A stretch of 7,224 nucleotides of DNA, from the NCBI GenBank assembly GCA_009700815.1, contig WLLG01000104.1, forward strand, positions 1 to 7,224, in the 5' to 3' direction. A model generated the notes under the pieces. That model was given only the letters and a program-made list of their open reading frames with translations, searched no databases and was not told the origin of the DNA. The number at the start of each line of letters is the position of its first letter. Position 1 is the first letter of the stretch. The position numbers were made by a program, and so were the translations under genes. Shown here piece by piece: positions 1 through 6,155 of this stretch. This DNA is from Actinomycetota bacterium. GTDB lineage: Bacteria; Actinomycetota; Acidimicrobiia; Acidimicrobiales; Microtrichaceae.

Positions 1-1232
1 GCCACGAGTCTTCCAATGCCTCAATGTTTGCCAATAGCGACGCCATCATTTTGGACTTCATTCACTTGAAGTCGATCGAGTTTCACCGTGACGATGAAGG
101 CGCACTGGTCACCGTGGGCGCGGGTGTGGTCTTTCGTGAACTTGTCGAAGCACTCAAGGCACACCAGGGCGCGTTGCCAGTTGCAACAGGGCCAGATGTC
201 GGCGTGATTGGCTACATCGTCAATGGTGGATTGAGTGGCTACTTCTCGCGGAGGCTGGGCTTGCTAGGCCAGCGCGTGGTGCAGTTGACCATGGTGACGG
301 CAGCTGGCGAAATACGCGTCCTGACTCCCGAAGATGCATTGTTTTTCGCCATGTTGGGAGCCGGAAGCGCCCTTGGCGTCGTTGTCGATGTGACGATTCG
401 GGTTGAAAGTGAGAGCGCCATTCAGAGCGCTGAGCAAAGAGGTTTCTCATTCGCAACACGAGAACAGGCGGTGGCCTTCGCACGAGGTGCCCTGCGCATG
501 TTGAGAGATGACGTGCTGGAAAACGACTCCGTGTCGATGGAGTTGGTGGTCACGGGCACCAACGCACTGATAGCGACCGTGATCTTCTACGACTCGTTCA
601 ACGGAAGCGCCGCAGAGTTCGTCCAGCCGCTCGAGGATCTCGCAGCGAGCTTGAACCTCCCCGTGATCATCGAATCCCGATTGGGGTCTTGGTACGAAGT
701 TGCTGCCGCTCTGTGGCCCGTGATCGAGGGCATCACGGGCGAGCCGCTCGCGATGCTGAATCACTGTGTGGGCACCTACGGAATGCCAGATGACGAGATA
801 CTCGACTTTGTCTCCGACACGCTGATTGCTCAAGCACCGCTCGATCAGGCGAACTTCTCACTTGTGGAGATTCGCACCCTTGGAGGTGCCGCTATGAGCC
901 GAGCCAAACTTCCCAGCGGCAACTGTTACCACCTGTTCTTTGTCGATCTTGTCACCATGTACGACACCAAAGGCAAGACCGTTGGCGAGCGCCAGGAAAT
1001 TGCTGACCTCACCACGAGGGTCATTGACCAGGCACGCGATGTGAACGGCCTGACAGTCGACTTCAGCGGGACGCACTCTCAGCCCGATGACGTGGATTCT
1101 TCTGCTTTGGCGTCGATCATCTTTGGGACAGAAGCCATGGCAGACCATGTAACCGGGCTGAAGAAACAGTTCGATCCACACAATCGCTTCAGGTTCCATC
1201 CGTATGCGAAGTTCCTCGGCACTGCAGGGTAA
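1..1232 (+). CDS. FAD-binding (PCMH/BBE-type) oxidoreductase, 5'-truncated by the window edge
   Basis: Flavin-dependent oxidase/dehydrogenase of the 6-hydroxynicotine oxidase / berberine-bridge-enzyme superfamily; substrate unknown, probably cytoplasmic. The frame is open to the window edge: upstream of the ATG at 24 it reads H-E-S-S-N-A-S. This matches the family R-x-G-G-H-S-x-x-x-S segment, so the ATG at 24 is internal. The His at codon 3-5 would be the residue that carries 8-alpha-histidyl FAD. Next come the PCMH strand V-T-V-G-A-G-V (near 108-128) and the glycine-rich V-G-V-I-G-x-x-x-N-G-G (near 198-230). Bicovalent family members have a Cys three residues before that V-G-V; here it is Gly, so at most one covalent flavin link is expected. 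The C-terminus (last ~36 residues, F-G-T-E...F-D-P-H-N-R-F-R-F) is a BBE-domain ending, so the 3' end is complete. Superfamily sure, reaction unknown. Confidence 0.88.
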   Translation, partial: HESSNASMFANSDAIILDFIHLKSIEFHRDDEGALVTVGAGVVFRELVEALKAHQGALPVATGPDVGVIGYIVNGGLSGYFSRRLGLLGQRVVQLTMVTAAGEIRVLTPEDALFFAMLGAGSALGVVVDVTIRVESESAIQSAEQRGFSFATREQAVAFARGALRMLRDDVLENDSVSMELVVTGTNALIATVIFYDSFNGSAAEFVQPLEDLAASLNLPVIIESRLGSWYEVAAALWPVIEGITGEPLAMLNHCVGTYGMPDDEILDFVSDTLIAQAPLDQANFSLVEIRTLGGAAMSRAKLPSGNCYHLFFVDLVTMYDTKGKTVGERQEIADLTTRVIDQARDVNGLTVDFSGTHSQPDDVDSSALASIIFGTEAMADHVTGLKKQFDPHNRFRFHPYAKFLGTAG

Positions 1233-1258
1233 ACCGGTGCCAATAACTGTTTGAAGCT

Positions 1259-1280
1259 CTGCGACTAGCACTAGTCGCAG
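1259..1280. repeat. Perfect inverted repeat downstream of the oxidoreductase gene
   Basis: The arms CTGCGACTAG and CTAGTCGCAG are perfect 10-base complements separated by CA. The repeat lies 26 bp after the TAA of the oxidoreductase gene. It could be a hairpin terminator lacking a T-tract, or a dimeric-protein operator. No poly-T follows, so a classical intrinsic terminator is not supported. Confidence 0.6.
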
Positions 1281-1305
1281 GCAGCCGCTTGCAGGACGCC
1301 GCGAG

Positions 1306-1327
1306 CGTGCGAAGGTTGGCTTGCACG
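1306..1327. repeat. Imperfect stem-loop in the 1233-1503 leader
   Basis: CGTGC-(bulged G)-AAG pairs with CTTGCACG across a GTTGG loop, giving 8 base pairs with one bulge. It is weaker than its neighbours and is listed because it is the middle of three consecutive hairpins in one 271-bp gap. Confidence 0.35.
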
Positions 1328-1365
1328 GTGACCTCAGGAGTCGATCTTGGCATGCTCTCAGAATC

Positions 1366-1410
1366 ATTGGCGCCGGTAAGCTACGGATTCCGTCGGTTAC
1401 CGGCGCCAAT
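1366..1410. repeat. 45-bp composite palindrome (outer stem, 3x3 internal loop, inner hairpin)
   Basis: The outer arms ATTGGCGCCGGTAA (1366-1379) and TTACCGGCGCCAAT (1397-1410) are perfect 14-base complements. Inside them is a second stem, ACGG (1383-1386) with CCGT (1390-1393), around a 3-nt ATT loop. The two stems are separated by GCT on one side and CGG on the other. A single arm-like sequence with one mismatch (ACCGGTGCCAAT, 1233-1244) directly follows the oxidoreductase stop codon. There is no T-tract. It could be a dispersed palindromic element, a regulatory hairpin or a protein-binding site. Confidence 0.75.
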
Positions 1411-1491
1411 GCAGAAGAGGTGCCGCGGGCAGGTTCCTGAAACTTTCTACTGCTTGATAGGCGTTGTGGTACTTTTCGCAGGTCAACTAAC

Positions 1492-1497
1492 AGGGGG
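1492..1497 (+). promoter_or_regulatory. Shine-Dalgarno site for the Ig-like lipoprotein gene
   Basis: AGGGGG ends 6 nt before the ATG at 1504. This strong, well-spaced site supports that start and argues for independent translation of this gene. Confidence 0.75.
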
Positions 1498-1503
1498 AAA
1501 CTG

Positions 1504-2112
1504 ATGACTGCTCTAACTGCTCCAAAACGTGTCCTTGCGGCGATATTTATTATCGGCGCATTAGGAATGACCGCCGCTGCTTGCGCTCCGGCACCGACGG
1601 TGCCGTACTACGGGATCAGCTTCAAGGCTCCGGCCAACGCATACGTGAACCGCACCTTCACACCGGCCCCAACAGCAACTTCGGGGCTACCGGTGACATT
1701 GACCCTTGACGCAACGAGCACGGCCTGCACGTTGATCAACGGAGTTGTTGCATTCCAGACGGTGGGCCCTTGCGTTATCAATGCCAACCAGCCAGGCAAC
1801 GAGACTTTCGCTGCTGCACGACAGGTTCAGCGCACCATCACCGTTCGCGACTGCCCCCCTCTTCGATCAGGCCTCTGGACAGGTCCCAGCGGAACAAGCG
1901 CAAATGTGATCTTCTCTGGCACAACCTTTAACGGGACAGTCAACCTGACTTCGCTGGGATTTGGAGTGCAGTCCTTCGTCGGGAGCGTGGCCTGCGAGGT
2001 AGTCAGCGGTTCGTTCAACGGCACACCGCTTACTGGCATCCTGTCATTCGACGGGCGGATCCTATCGAGCAACTACAGCGGGATCTCGATCGTCCTCAAC
2101 GCACCTAAGTAA
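1504..2112 (+). CDS. Secreted lipoprotein with one bacterial Ig-like domain
   Basis: A 202-residue envelope protein of unknown function. The N-terminus has a basic start (K8, R9), a hydrophobic stretch (10-22) and T-A-A-A-C, a permissive lipobox with Cys27 as the likely lipidated residue. Residues ~47-114 fit the repeat type of bacterial Ig-like modules: a T-S-G-L-P-V-T strand, then Cys75 and Cys90 (probable disulfide), then N-x-x-Q-P-G-N-x-T-F-A-A-A and a closing T-I-T-V strand. Family relatives usually carry several such modules in adhesin-like proteins; here there is one. Residues 117-202 (C-P-P-L-R-S-G-x-W start, Gly/Ser/Thr-rich, alternating beta pattern) form a C-terminal domain I do not recognise. 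The ATG is set by the AGGGGG site. The gene stands alone: a structured gap lies upstream and a terminator 21 bp after the stop. Lipoprotein call fairly sure, ligand unknown. Confidence 0.82.
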   Translation: MTALTAPKRVLAAIFIIGALGMTAAACAPAPTVPYYGISFKAPANAYVNRTFTPAPTATSGLPVTLTLDATSTACTLINGVVAFQTVGPCVINANQPGNETFAAARQVQRTITVRDCPPLRSGLWTGPSGTSANVIFSGTTFNGTVNLTSLGFGVQSFVGSVACEVVSGSFNGTPLTGILSFDGRILSSNYSGISIVLNAPK

Positions 2113-2133
2113 AGGAAGTCGATCTCTAAAGAG

Positions 2134-2173
2134 GACCGGCTGGCACCTTGGGTGTCAGCCGGTCTTTCTTTTT
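2134..2173 (+). terminator. Rho-independent terminator after the Ig-like lipoprotein gene
   Basis: A 14-bp GC-rich stem pairs GACCGGCTGGCACC (2134-2147) with GGTGTCAGCCGGTC (2151-2164); one pair is a G-U wobble. The loop is only TTG, and the stem is followed by TTTCTTTTT (2165-2173). Placed 21 bp after the stop codon, it is a textbook terminator for the plus strand. It lies between convergent genes, but read on the minus strand the trailing sequence is only CTCTTT, so termination of the cutinase-like gene there would be weaker. Confidence 0.92.
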
Positions 2174-2192
2174 GTCTGCATTCGGTATTGAT

Positions 2193-2222
2193 CAGATCTC
2201 ATTGAACAGATCGGAACAGATC
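2193..2222. repeat. Short direct repeats: CAGATC three times in 30 bp
   Basis: CAGATC occurs at 2193, 2207 and 2217. The last two are part of a 9-base repeat GAACAGATC (2204-2212 and 2214-2222) with 10-bp, one-helical-turn periodicity. The repeats lie between the terminator and the end of the cutinase-like gene. They could be a binding site or chance. Confidence 0.3.
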
Positions 2223-2264
2223 CCTAGCCATGCCGCTGGGCATTCAACCAATACCGCTTGCCGC

Positions 2265-3209
2265 TCAAGGTGCTGCGGTTATCCACCCTGCTCGGACCGC
2301 AACTTCCGCAGCGGCCTCACGCATCGCTGGTTCGTGCGCCCAATAGTCGTAATCGACGTGGCGTCTTGAACACCAAGCAAACTGTCGGAACTCACTGCAG
2401 TCGGCAATGACCTGGAAAATGCTGAGCGGCCAGACCCCAGAACATGTGCCGTCGAACTCGCCACACCAACTCACAGTTCGACTCGCAAGCCCCGCCGGAA
2501 CGTAAGGAACCCTCGGGCCCAAAAGTCCGTGACCGGAAGGAACCTGCACTCGTTCTGCTCGCGCCCAAGGCCCCCGGGTGAATCTAGGATCGCCAAACAA
2601 CTGAAGCGTATCGATCCTCCCTTGGGTCGCCTCCGAAACCTGACGAAGGCCCAGAGCGATTGAGTCAGCACCCATTGAGGTGCCTACTACCGCCAACCTG
2701 CTGTTGGGGCAGGTTGCTGCGATCTGCTCAAGTACCGAAACTGCTTCTGCTGCGCCAACTCGGCGTGACTCGTTATAGCCACCGAGGATCGCATAATCCT
2801 CGGGGCTGGCCGCTCTTGTGTCCACGCCAACCACCTGGTCAAAACCGACTGCCGGGTAGCCACCAGGGTCGAGCACAGCGTCACCGTTGAGATCGCCAAG
2901 TTCCAAGATGCGAAGGCTGCGACCCGGCGCAACGATAGCCAATTGCTTGCGGAAGTTCCGGTTGATTGAGGCTGCCTCCCAGCTTGCAACGTCTTGTGAG
3001 CTTCCACGTGCTGTGACGAGTACAACATCGGCACATGGCGCTGCTGGCACCGCGAATGGACCGCTAGGGGCTACCGGGGTGCAGGCTGTTGCGGCAGCGG
3101 CCATCACGACGGCAACCGCCATGAGGGCCTTCGCCGGTCGAAGGATTCCGCCCTGCTCGCGTTTCTTATTCAGTCCCGCTAAATCCCGCCGCATAAGGTG
3201 ATCGCCCAT
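2265..3209 (-). CDS. Cutinase-like serine esterase, lipoprotein
   Basis: Alpha/beta-hydrolase of the cutinase family; such enzymes hydrolyse ester bonds of lipids, cutin or polyesters outside the cell. Numbering from the ATG at 3209, residues 15-42 are a signal peptide (K-K-R, then A/V-rich) ending A-T-A-C with Cys43 as probable lipid anchor. The mature part shows C59-A-D-V...T-A-R-G (usual family start), Y-P-A-V (118-121), C167-P-N, the nucleophile elbow G-T-S178-M-G, F-G-D-P-R (205-209), C249-G-E-F-D253-G-T-C256 (family CxxxDxxC acid loop) and H284-V-D-Y. The triad Ser178/Asp253/His284 is thus complete, and C59-C167 and C249-C256 are likely disulfides. Odd: residues 106-114 read D-L-N-G-D-A-V-L-D, an EF-hand/dockerin-like calcium-loop pattern. 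The start is uncertain: Met6 would also work, and neither has a clear Shine-Dalgarno. Actual substrate unknown. Confidence 0.88.
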   Translation of the reverse strand: MGDHLMRRDLAGLNKKREQGGILRPAKALMAVAVVMAAAATACTPVAPSGPFAVPAAPCADVVLVTARGSSQDVASWEAASINRNFRKQLAIVAPGRSLRILELGDLNGDAVLDPGGYPAVGFDQVVGVDTRAASPEDYAILGGYNESRRVGAAEAVSVLEQIAATCPNSRLAVVGTSMGADSIALGLRQVSEATQGRIDTLQLFGDPRFTRGPWARAERVQVPSGHGLLGPRVPYVPAGLASRTVSWCGEFDGTCSGVWPLSIFQVIADCSEFRQFAWCSRRHVDYDYWAHEPAMREAAAEVAVRAGWITAAP

Positions 3210-3227
3210 CTATAAAGAAGTCTTCGG

Positions 3228-3256
3228 AGAGTACCGAACGAATCCATGAGGGTCAA
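3228..3256 (-). promoter_or_regulatory. Candidate promoter for the cutinase-like gene
   Basis: On the minus strand TTGACC (3256-3251, five of six matches to the -35 consensus) is followed after exactly 17 bp by TACTCT (3233-3228). The latter keeps the TA...T positions most conserved in actinobacterial -10 boxes. Transcription would start near 3221, giving a leader of about a dozen bases before the ATG at 3209. If real, the gene need not depend on the upstream MBL hydrolase gene for transcription. Confidence 0.42.
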
Positions 3257-3282
3257 CCATTGGCTTGCCTAGCGGGGCTGCT

Positions 3283-4041
3283 TTAGGGACGTTGTTGAGG
3301 AGATAGCGCCCGATCCATCAGGCCGTTCCCCACCACCGGTTGACCATGACCTGGAAGGAGGTGACCAACAGGCAGCATTCGTAAATGCTCCTCGGTGAGC
3401 GCTGCTGATTCAGGGTCGCATACCTCGGGCGTAAACCAAGCCCTACCTTTTCGAGACAGCACTGCGTCGCCCGAAAGCAGCACCCCAGTTGTTGGGTTCC
3501 AGAGGGCCAAAGAATCGTCAGTATGACCGGGCACTTGAATCACCTGCCAAGCAGGTGCGCCGGGAACTTCATCGCCGTGAGCGAGCCAATGGTCTGCACC
3601 GTTTGGGAACCGTGCCGTTCCCCCTCCCACCCCAGTATGGCGACCCGTTCGGGCGATCTCGAACACCGCACCAAAGTCCCAGGGCTGCTCCCGCAGAATC
3701 GACCGAACTTTGGCAATCTCGGGTAGTCCCGGGCCGCGTGGAGTCTCGCCTGCGAGGTAGTCCCGAATCCGCCGAGGCAGACAAACCTGTGCCCCGAACG
3801 CATGTAGATCTGGCAGGCCACCCACATGGTCAACATGACCGTGCGTGGCGACCACCACCGGCTTTGGCCCACCTGCCGCCTCAATCATCGCAATCGCAGC
3901 AGCAGTCGTGGAGGGCAGACCCGGATCAACGATGAGCGCCCTGCCATCTCCCCCGTCATGCACTAGGTAACAGTTAAAAATCCATCGCGACAGGACGGTG
4001 ACGCCTACCTCAGCTAATTCCGTGACACGTACTGACATCAT
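3283..4041 (-). CDS. Metallo-beta-lactamase-fold hydrolase
   Basis: A 252-residue zinc hydrolase of the glyoxalase II-like MBL superfamily. It is probably cytoplasmic because no signal peptide is visible; the substrate cannot be told. Numbering from the ATG at 4041, the full metal set is present: T-H67-G-H69-V-D71-H72-V-G-G, P-G-H173-T-D-D-S, S-G-D192-A and L-L-P-G-H232-G. The N-terminal N-C-Y-L-V...L-I-V-D-P-G strands are the usual family opening, and the length is typical. I chose this start because GGAAGA lies 5 nt upstream and the conserved fold begins right after it. The frame stays open to another ATG at 4161, but that extension (K-I-D-S-M-C-R-K) is just translated palindromic repeat. 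The adjacent second Met (4038) is equally possible. The gene is followed after 73 bp by the cutinase-like gene in the same direction and is divergent from the S16 protease gene. Confidence 0.9.
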   Translation of the reverse strand: MMSVRVTELAEVGVTVLSRWIFNCYLVHDGGDGRALIVDPGLPSTTAAAIAMIEAAGGPKPVVVATHGHVDHVGGLPDLHAFGAQVCLPRRIRDYLAGETPRGPGLPEIAKVRSILREQPWDFGAVFEIARTGRHTGVGGGTARFPNGADHWLAHGDEVPGAPAWQVIQVPGHTDDSLALWNPTTGVLLSGDAVLSRKGRAWFTPEVCDPESAALTEEHLRMLPVGHLLPGHGQPVVGNGLMDRALSPQQRP

Positions 4042-4046
4042 CGCAG

Positions 4047-4052
4047 TCTTCC
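4047..4052 (-). promoter_or_regulatory. Shine-Dalgarno site fixing the MBL hydrolase start
   Basis: On the minus strand GGAAGA lies 5 nt before the ATG at 4041 (8 nt before the ATG at 4038). It decides against the upstream in-frame ATG at 4161. Confidence 0.65.
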
Positions 4053-4071
4053 ACGCATGGTCTCCCCGCTT

Positions 4072-4123
4072 CGCGTCTGGAGCGGTTTTTCGACACATAC
4101 TGTCGATTTTGCGCTCCAGACCG
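4072..4123. repeat. Palindromic repeat family, copy 1 (divergent intergenic gap)
   Basis: The outer stem GTCTGGAGCG (4075-4084) pairs with CGCTCCAGAC (4112-4121). Inside is a symmetric 5x5 internal loop, G-TTTT (4085-4089) opposite TTTT-G (4107-4111). An inner stem TCGACA / TGTCGA (4090-4095, 4101-4106) surrounds the loop CATAC. Copies 2 and 3 repeat the inner 25 bases (4086-4110) exactly. This copy lies in the gap between the divergent MBL hydrolase and S16 protease starts, so it could sit in the 5' leader of either. Confidence 0.92.
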
Positions 4124-4141
4124 GATTGAACTGGCCGCGAC

Positions 4142-4170
4142 CCAACTAGGTTGGCTGGCAATGGCCAGTC
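4142..4170 (+). promoter_or_regulatory. Possible translation-control hairpins at the S16 protease start
   Basis: CCAAC (4142-4146) pairs with GTTGG (4150-4154) and encloses part of the only AGG ribosome-site candidate. Immediately after, GGCTGGC (4153-4159) pairs with GCCAGTC (4164-4170), including one G-U, leaving the loop AATG that contains the start codon. The two stems overlap by two bases, so they exclude each other in full length. Regulation is inferred from the pairing only. Confidence 0.35.
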
Positions 4171-6143
4171 GGAAGACGATCTCTCACAAGCGATTGATCC
4201 GATTGGCGGCCGTGGCAGTTGTAGCTGCGCTGCTGCTCGGCGTTGTCACCTTCGAACTCTCGACGCGCAAGTCGAACCATCGAGTAACTGTTCAAGCCCT
4301 CTGGTACGGCACATCATCAGAGGGCAAAGTAGTCAGCGGCGTTACCCCAGTTGAGATCACTGCAGTTGCAGACGACCCCGACAGTCCTCTTGCGGTGGAC
4401 CTTCGCGGCCTTCAAGCCGAGGGGGCCGGACCGATGTGGACTGCAGCTACCTCGGTGGCAGCCGTTCAGGCTGTCCTTGAGTCGGGCGTAGATCCACGTA
4501 TCGGGCAACTGCAGTACTCCCTCAACGAAGAGATCGATGGGCCATCTGCCGGAGCGCTCATGACAGTTGGTTCGCTAGCGGCAATCGCCGGCGTTGCAAT
4601 CTCGGCGTCGATCACGATGACAGGCACGGTGTTACCCGATGGTTCCGTCGGGGCCGTGGCTGGCATCCCAGCCAAGATCCGAGCTGCAGCAGAAGCGGGG
4701 TTCACTCAGGTCTTGATTCCGATTGGCTCCGAGGTATCAGTGGACCCGAGCACCAAACTCGCAGTGGACACCATCGACCAAGGAAAGTCGCTCGGCGTCA
4801 CGGTTACGCCTGTAAGGAGTATCCCCGAGGCCTACTCCATCCTGACCGGGAAGGCCCTAGAGAAGTCACGAGCCGCTCCTCGACCAATCGACTCAGGAAT
4901 TCTGCAACTCCTGAGAACCCGCAGCGAAGGGCTCATCGACTCGGCTCAGGCAGTCCAGAATTCTCTGCAGCAGGAATTGGGTTCTGGGTCATCGGGGTCT
5001 GAGTCCGACACGACCACACCGGCGACGGCAGCCGAGCCACCCGCGCTTGCCGAGCCACGCGCACTTGCCGAGCCACCCGCACTTGCAGAATCCCCTTCGG
5101 TTGCAGAATCCCCGTCGGTTGCAGAGTTGATTGAGGCTGCAGAAACGGCACTTGCTCAGAAGGATCCGGTCCTGGCTTTTGCCGCCGCTGCCGAGGCTTC
5201 GTTAGCAGCACGCCGACAGACAGTCTCAGCCACTTTCGCAGCCCAGCGCGACACGCCACTCGTTGAACTCACCGCTCAGGTTGCGCTCGAGGCAGAGGAA
5301 TCGCGAGCGCTGATCAACGCAGAGGTTCGCAAAACAGCAGAGTTCCCGGTCACGAAGATTGCGCAGCTCCCAGCCCTTGGCGCCACATTGGCCTGGGGCG
5401 ACTTTGCATTGTCCTCGATCAACATTGTTCAGGATCGCCTCCAAGCCGTGGACACTCTCGCTGAACTTGTCGAGATTGCGCAGTTTCTTGAGGTGGCCCA
5501 ATTTGAAGCAGAGACCTATATGACCGCCGATGCCGAGGCATTGCAGTACTTGGGCGTCAGGCCAATGTCAGATACCAAGGCCACCGTCGGCCTACTCAAT
5601 GCCTATGTAGACCTTCTCAACTACGCCGCCACCTCGAACCGCACCTACGCCGAAAGTCTGGGTCTAGACAACAGCAGCAGTCCCTACCTGACAGATCTCA
5701 TCAGCGAGTCAGCTAGCCAAGCGACGATCGACGCTCCGGAAACCTTCAAGCTCCGAGGGCCGACTGCTCAGGTTTCGCGTCGCCTAGGAGTGGCCATGCT
5801 GAGCTTTGTCGAGACCACACAATTGGTCAACAATCTGACTGCTCAAGCATCCGCTACTGGGGATGACCCGCCGAACCTGCTGCCCATCAAGGATCCAGAA
5901 CAGGTGCAATCCGAGGCAGAGGCCGCTAATCAAATCGCCAAGGGTCAGGTTCGCAAGATTCACGCAGCCGACCTAGACCCCTCTGCGATTCAGTGGCACA
6001 GTCAATGGGGTGCCGACCTTGCATTTGGCCGCCTACCGCAGACGAGTGATGAGCAGAAGCTGCACGGGGTGGTCTTCCAATGGTTCGCAGTGCTGCAGAG
6101 TCGACTACTCGTCGCACTCGACGGGTTAGAGGTAAAGGATTGA
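4161..6143 (+). CDS. Membrane-anchored Lon-type (S16) Ser/Lys protease without ATPase, with helical C-terminal region
   Basis: A 660-residue protein. Residues 4-14 are basic (K-R-L-I-R), followed by one membrane helix (~15-31). This implies a short inside N-terminus with everything else outside. Residues ~42-230 form a Lon proteolytic domain. They hold E-I-D-G-P-S129-A-G (catalytic Ser), T-G-T-V-L-P-D-G-S-V-G-A-V-A-G-I-P-A-K172 (catalytic Lys) and A-A-E-A-G...V-L-I-P. Ser and Lys are 43 residues apart, the same as Ser679/Lys722 of E. coli Lon. There is no AAA+ or PDZ domain, so activity should not need ATP. The architecture (N-terminal helix, S16 domain, long helical tail) recalls the archaeal predicted serine proteases of COG1750; that link is from memory. 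Residues 291-320 are a hexapeptide repeat linker. Residues ~321-660 are Ala/Glu/Leu-rich helices, perhaps TPR-like, of unknown role. The ATG has only a weak AGG site. Confidence 0.85.
   Translation: MASRKTISHKRLIRLAAVAVVAALLLGVVTFELSTRKSNHRVTVQALWYGTSSEGKVVSGVTPVEITAVADDPDSPLAVDLRGLQAEGAGPMWTAATSVAAVQAVLESGVDPRIGQLQYSLNEEIDGPSAGALMTVGSLAAIAGVAISASITMTGTVLPDGSVGAVAGIPAKIRAAAEAGFTQVLIPIGSEVSVDPSTKLAVDTIDQGKSLGVTVTPVRSIPEAYSILTGKALEKSRAAPRPIDSGILQLLRTRSEGLIDSAQAVQNSLQQELGSGSSGSESDTTTPATAAEPPALAEPRALAEPPALAESPSVAESPSVAELIEAAETALAQKDPVLAFAAAAEASLAARRQTVSATFAAQRDTPLVELTAQVALEAEESRALINAEVRKTAEFPVTKIAQLPALGATLAWGDFALSSINIVQDRLQAVDTLAELVEIAQFLEVAQFEAETYMTADAEALQYLGVRPMSDTKATVGLLNAYVDLLNYAATSNRTYAESLGLDNSSSPYLTDLISESASQATIDAPETFKLRGPTAQVSRRLGVAMLSFVETTQLVNNLTAQASATGDDPPNLLPIKDPEQVQSEAEAANQIAKGQVRKIHAADLDPSAIQWHSQWGADLAFGRLPQTSDEQKLHGVVFQWFAVLQSRLLVALDGLEVKD
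5031..5120 (+). repeat. Five tandem 18-bp coding repeats (hexapeptide linker)
   Basis: Five in-frame 18-bp units start at 5031, 5049, 5067, 5085 and 5103 and encode A-E-P-P-A-L, A-E-P-R-A-L, A-E-P-P-A-L, A-E-S-P-S-V and A-E-S-P-S-V. Units 1 and 3, and units 4 and 5, differ by one base each, pointing to recent duplication. The Pro/Ala/Glu composition suggests an extended linker between the protease domain and the helical tail. Confidence 0.9.
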
Positions 6144-6155
6144 TCGGTCCGCATG

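Noticed and set aside
1289..1504. Plus-strand 71-codon frame starting at TTG, whose stop overlaps the ATG of the Ig-like lipoprotein gene
   Set aside because: Its translation runs through two of the hairpins, including the whole 45-bp palindrome, and shows no family motif. The downstream gene has its own strong AGGGGG site, so coupling is not needed.
3489..3935. 148-codon plus-strand frame opposite the MBL hydrolase gene
   Set aside because: It lies wholly antisense to a gene with a complete zinc-binding motif set. Its Arg/Pro/His-rich composition is typical of a shadow frame.
4042..4161. N-terminal 40-residue extension of the MBL hydrolase from an ATG at 4161
   Set aside because: The extension encodes palindrome copy 1 and the MBL fold begins after the second Met. 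GGAAGA precedes the ATG at 4041, and the same repeat creates similar spurious peptides at copies 2 and 3.
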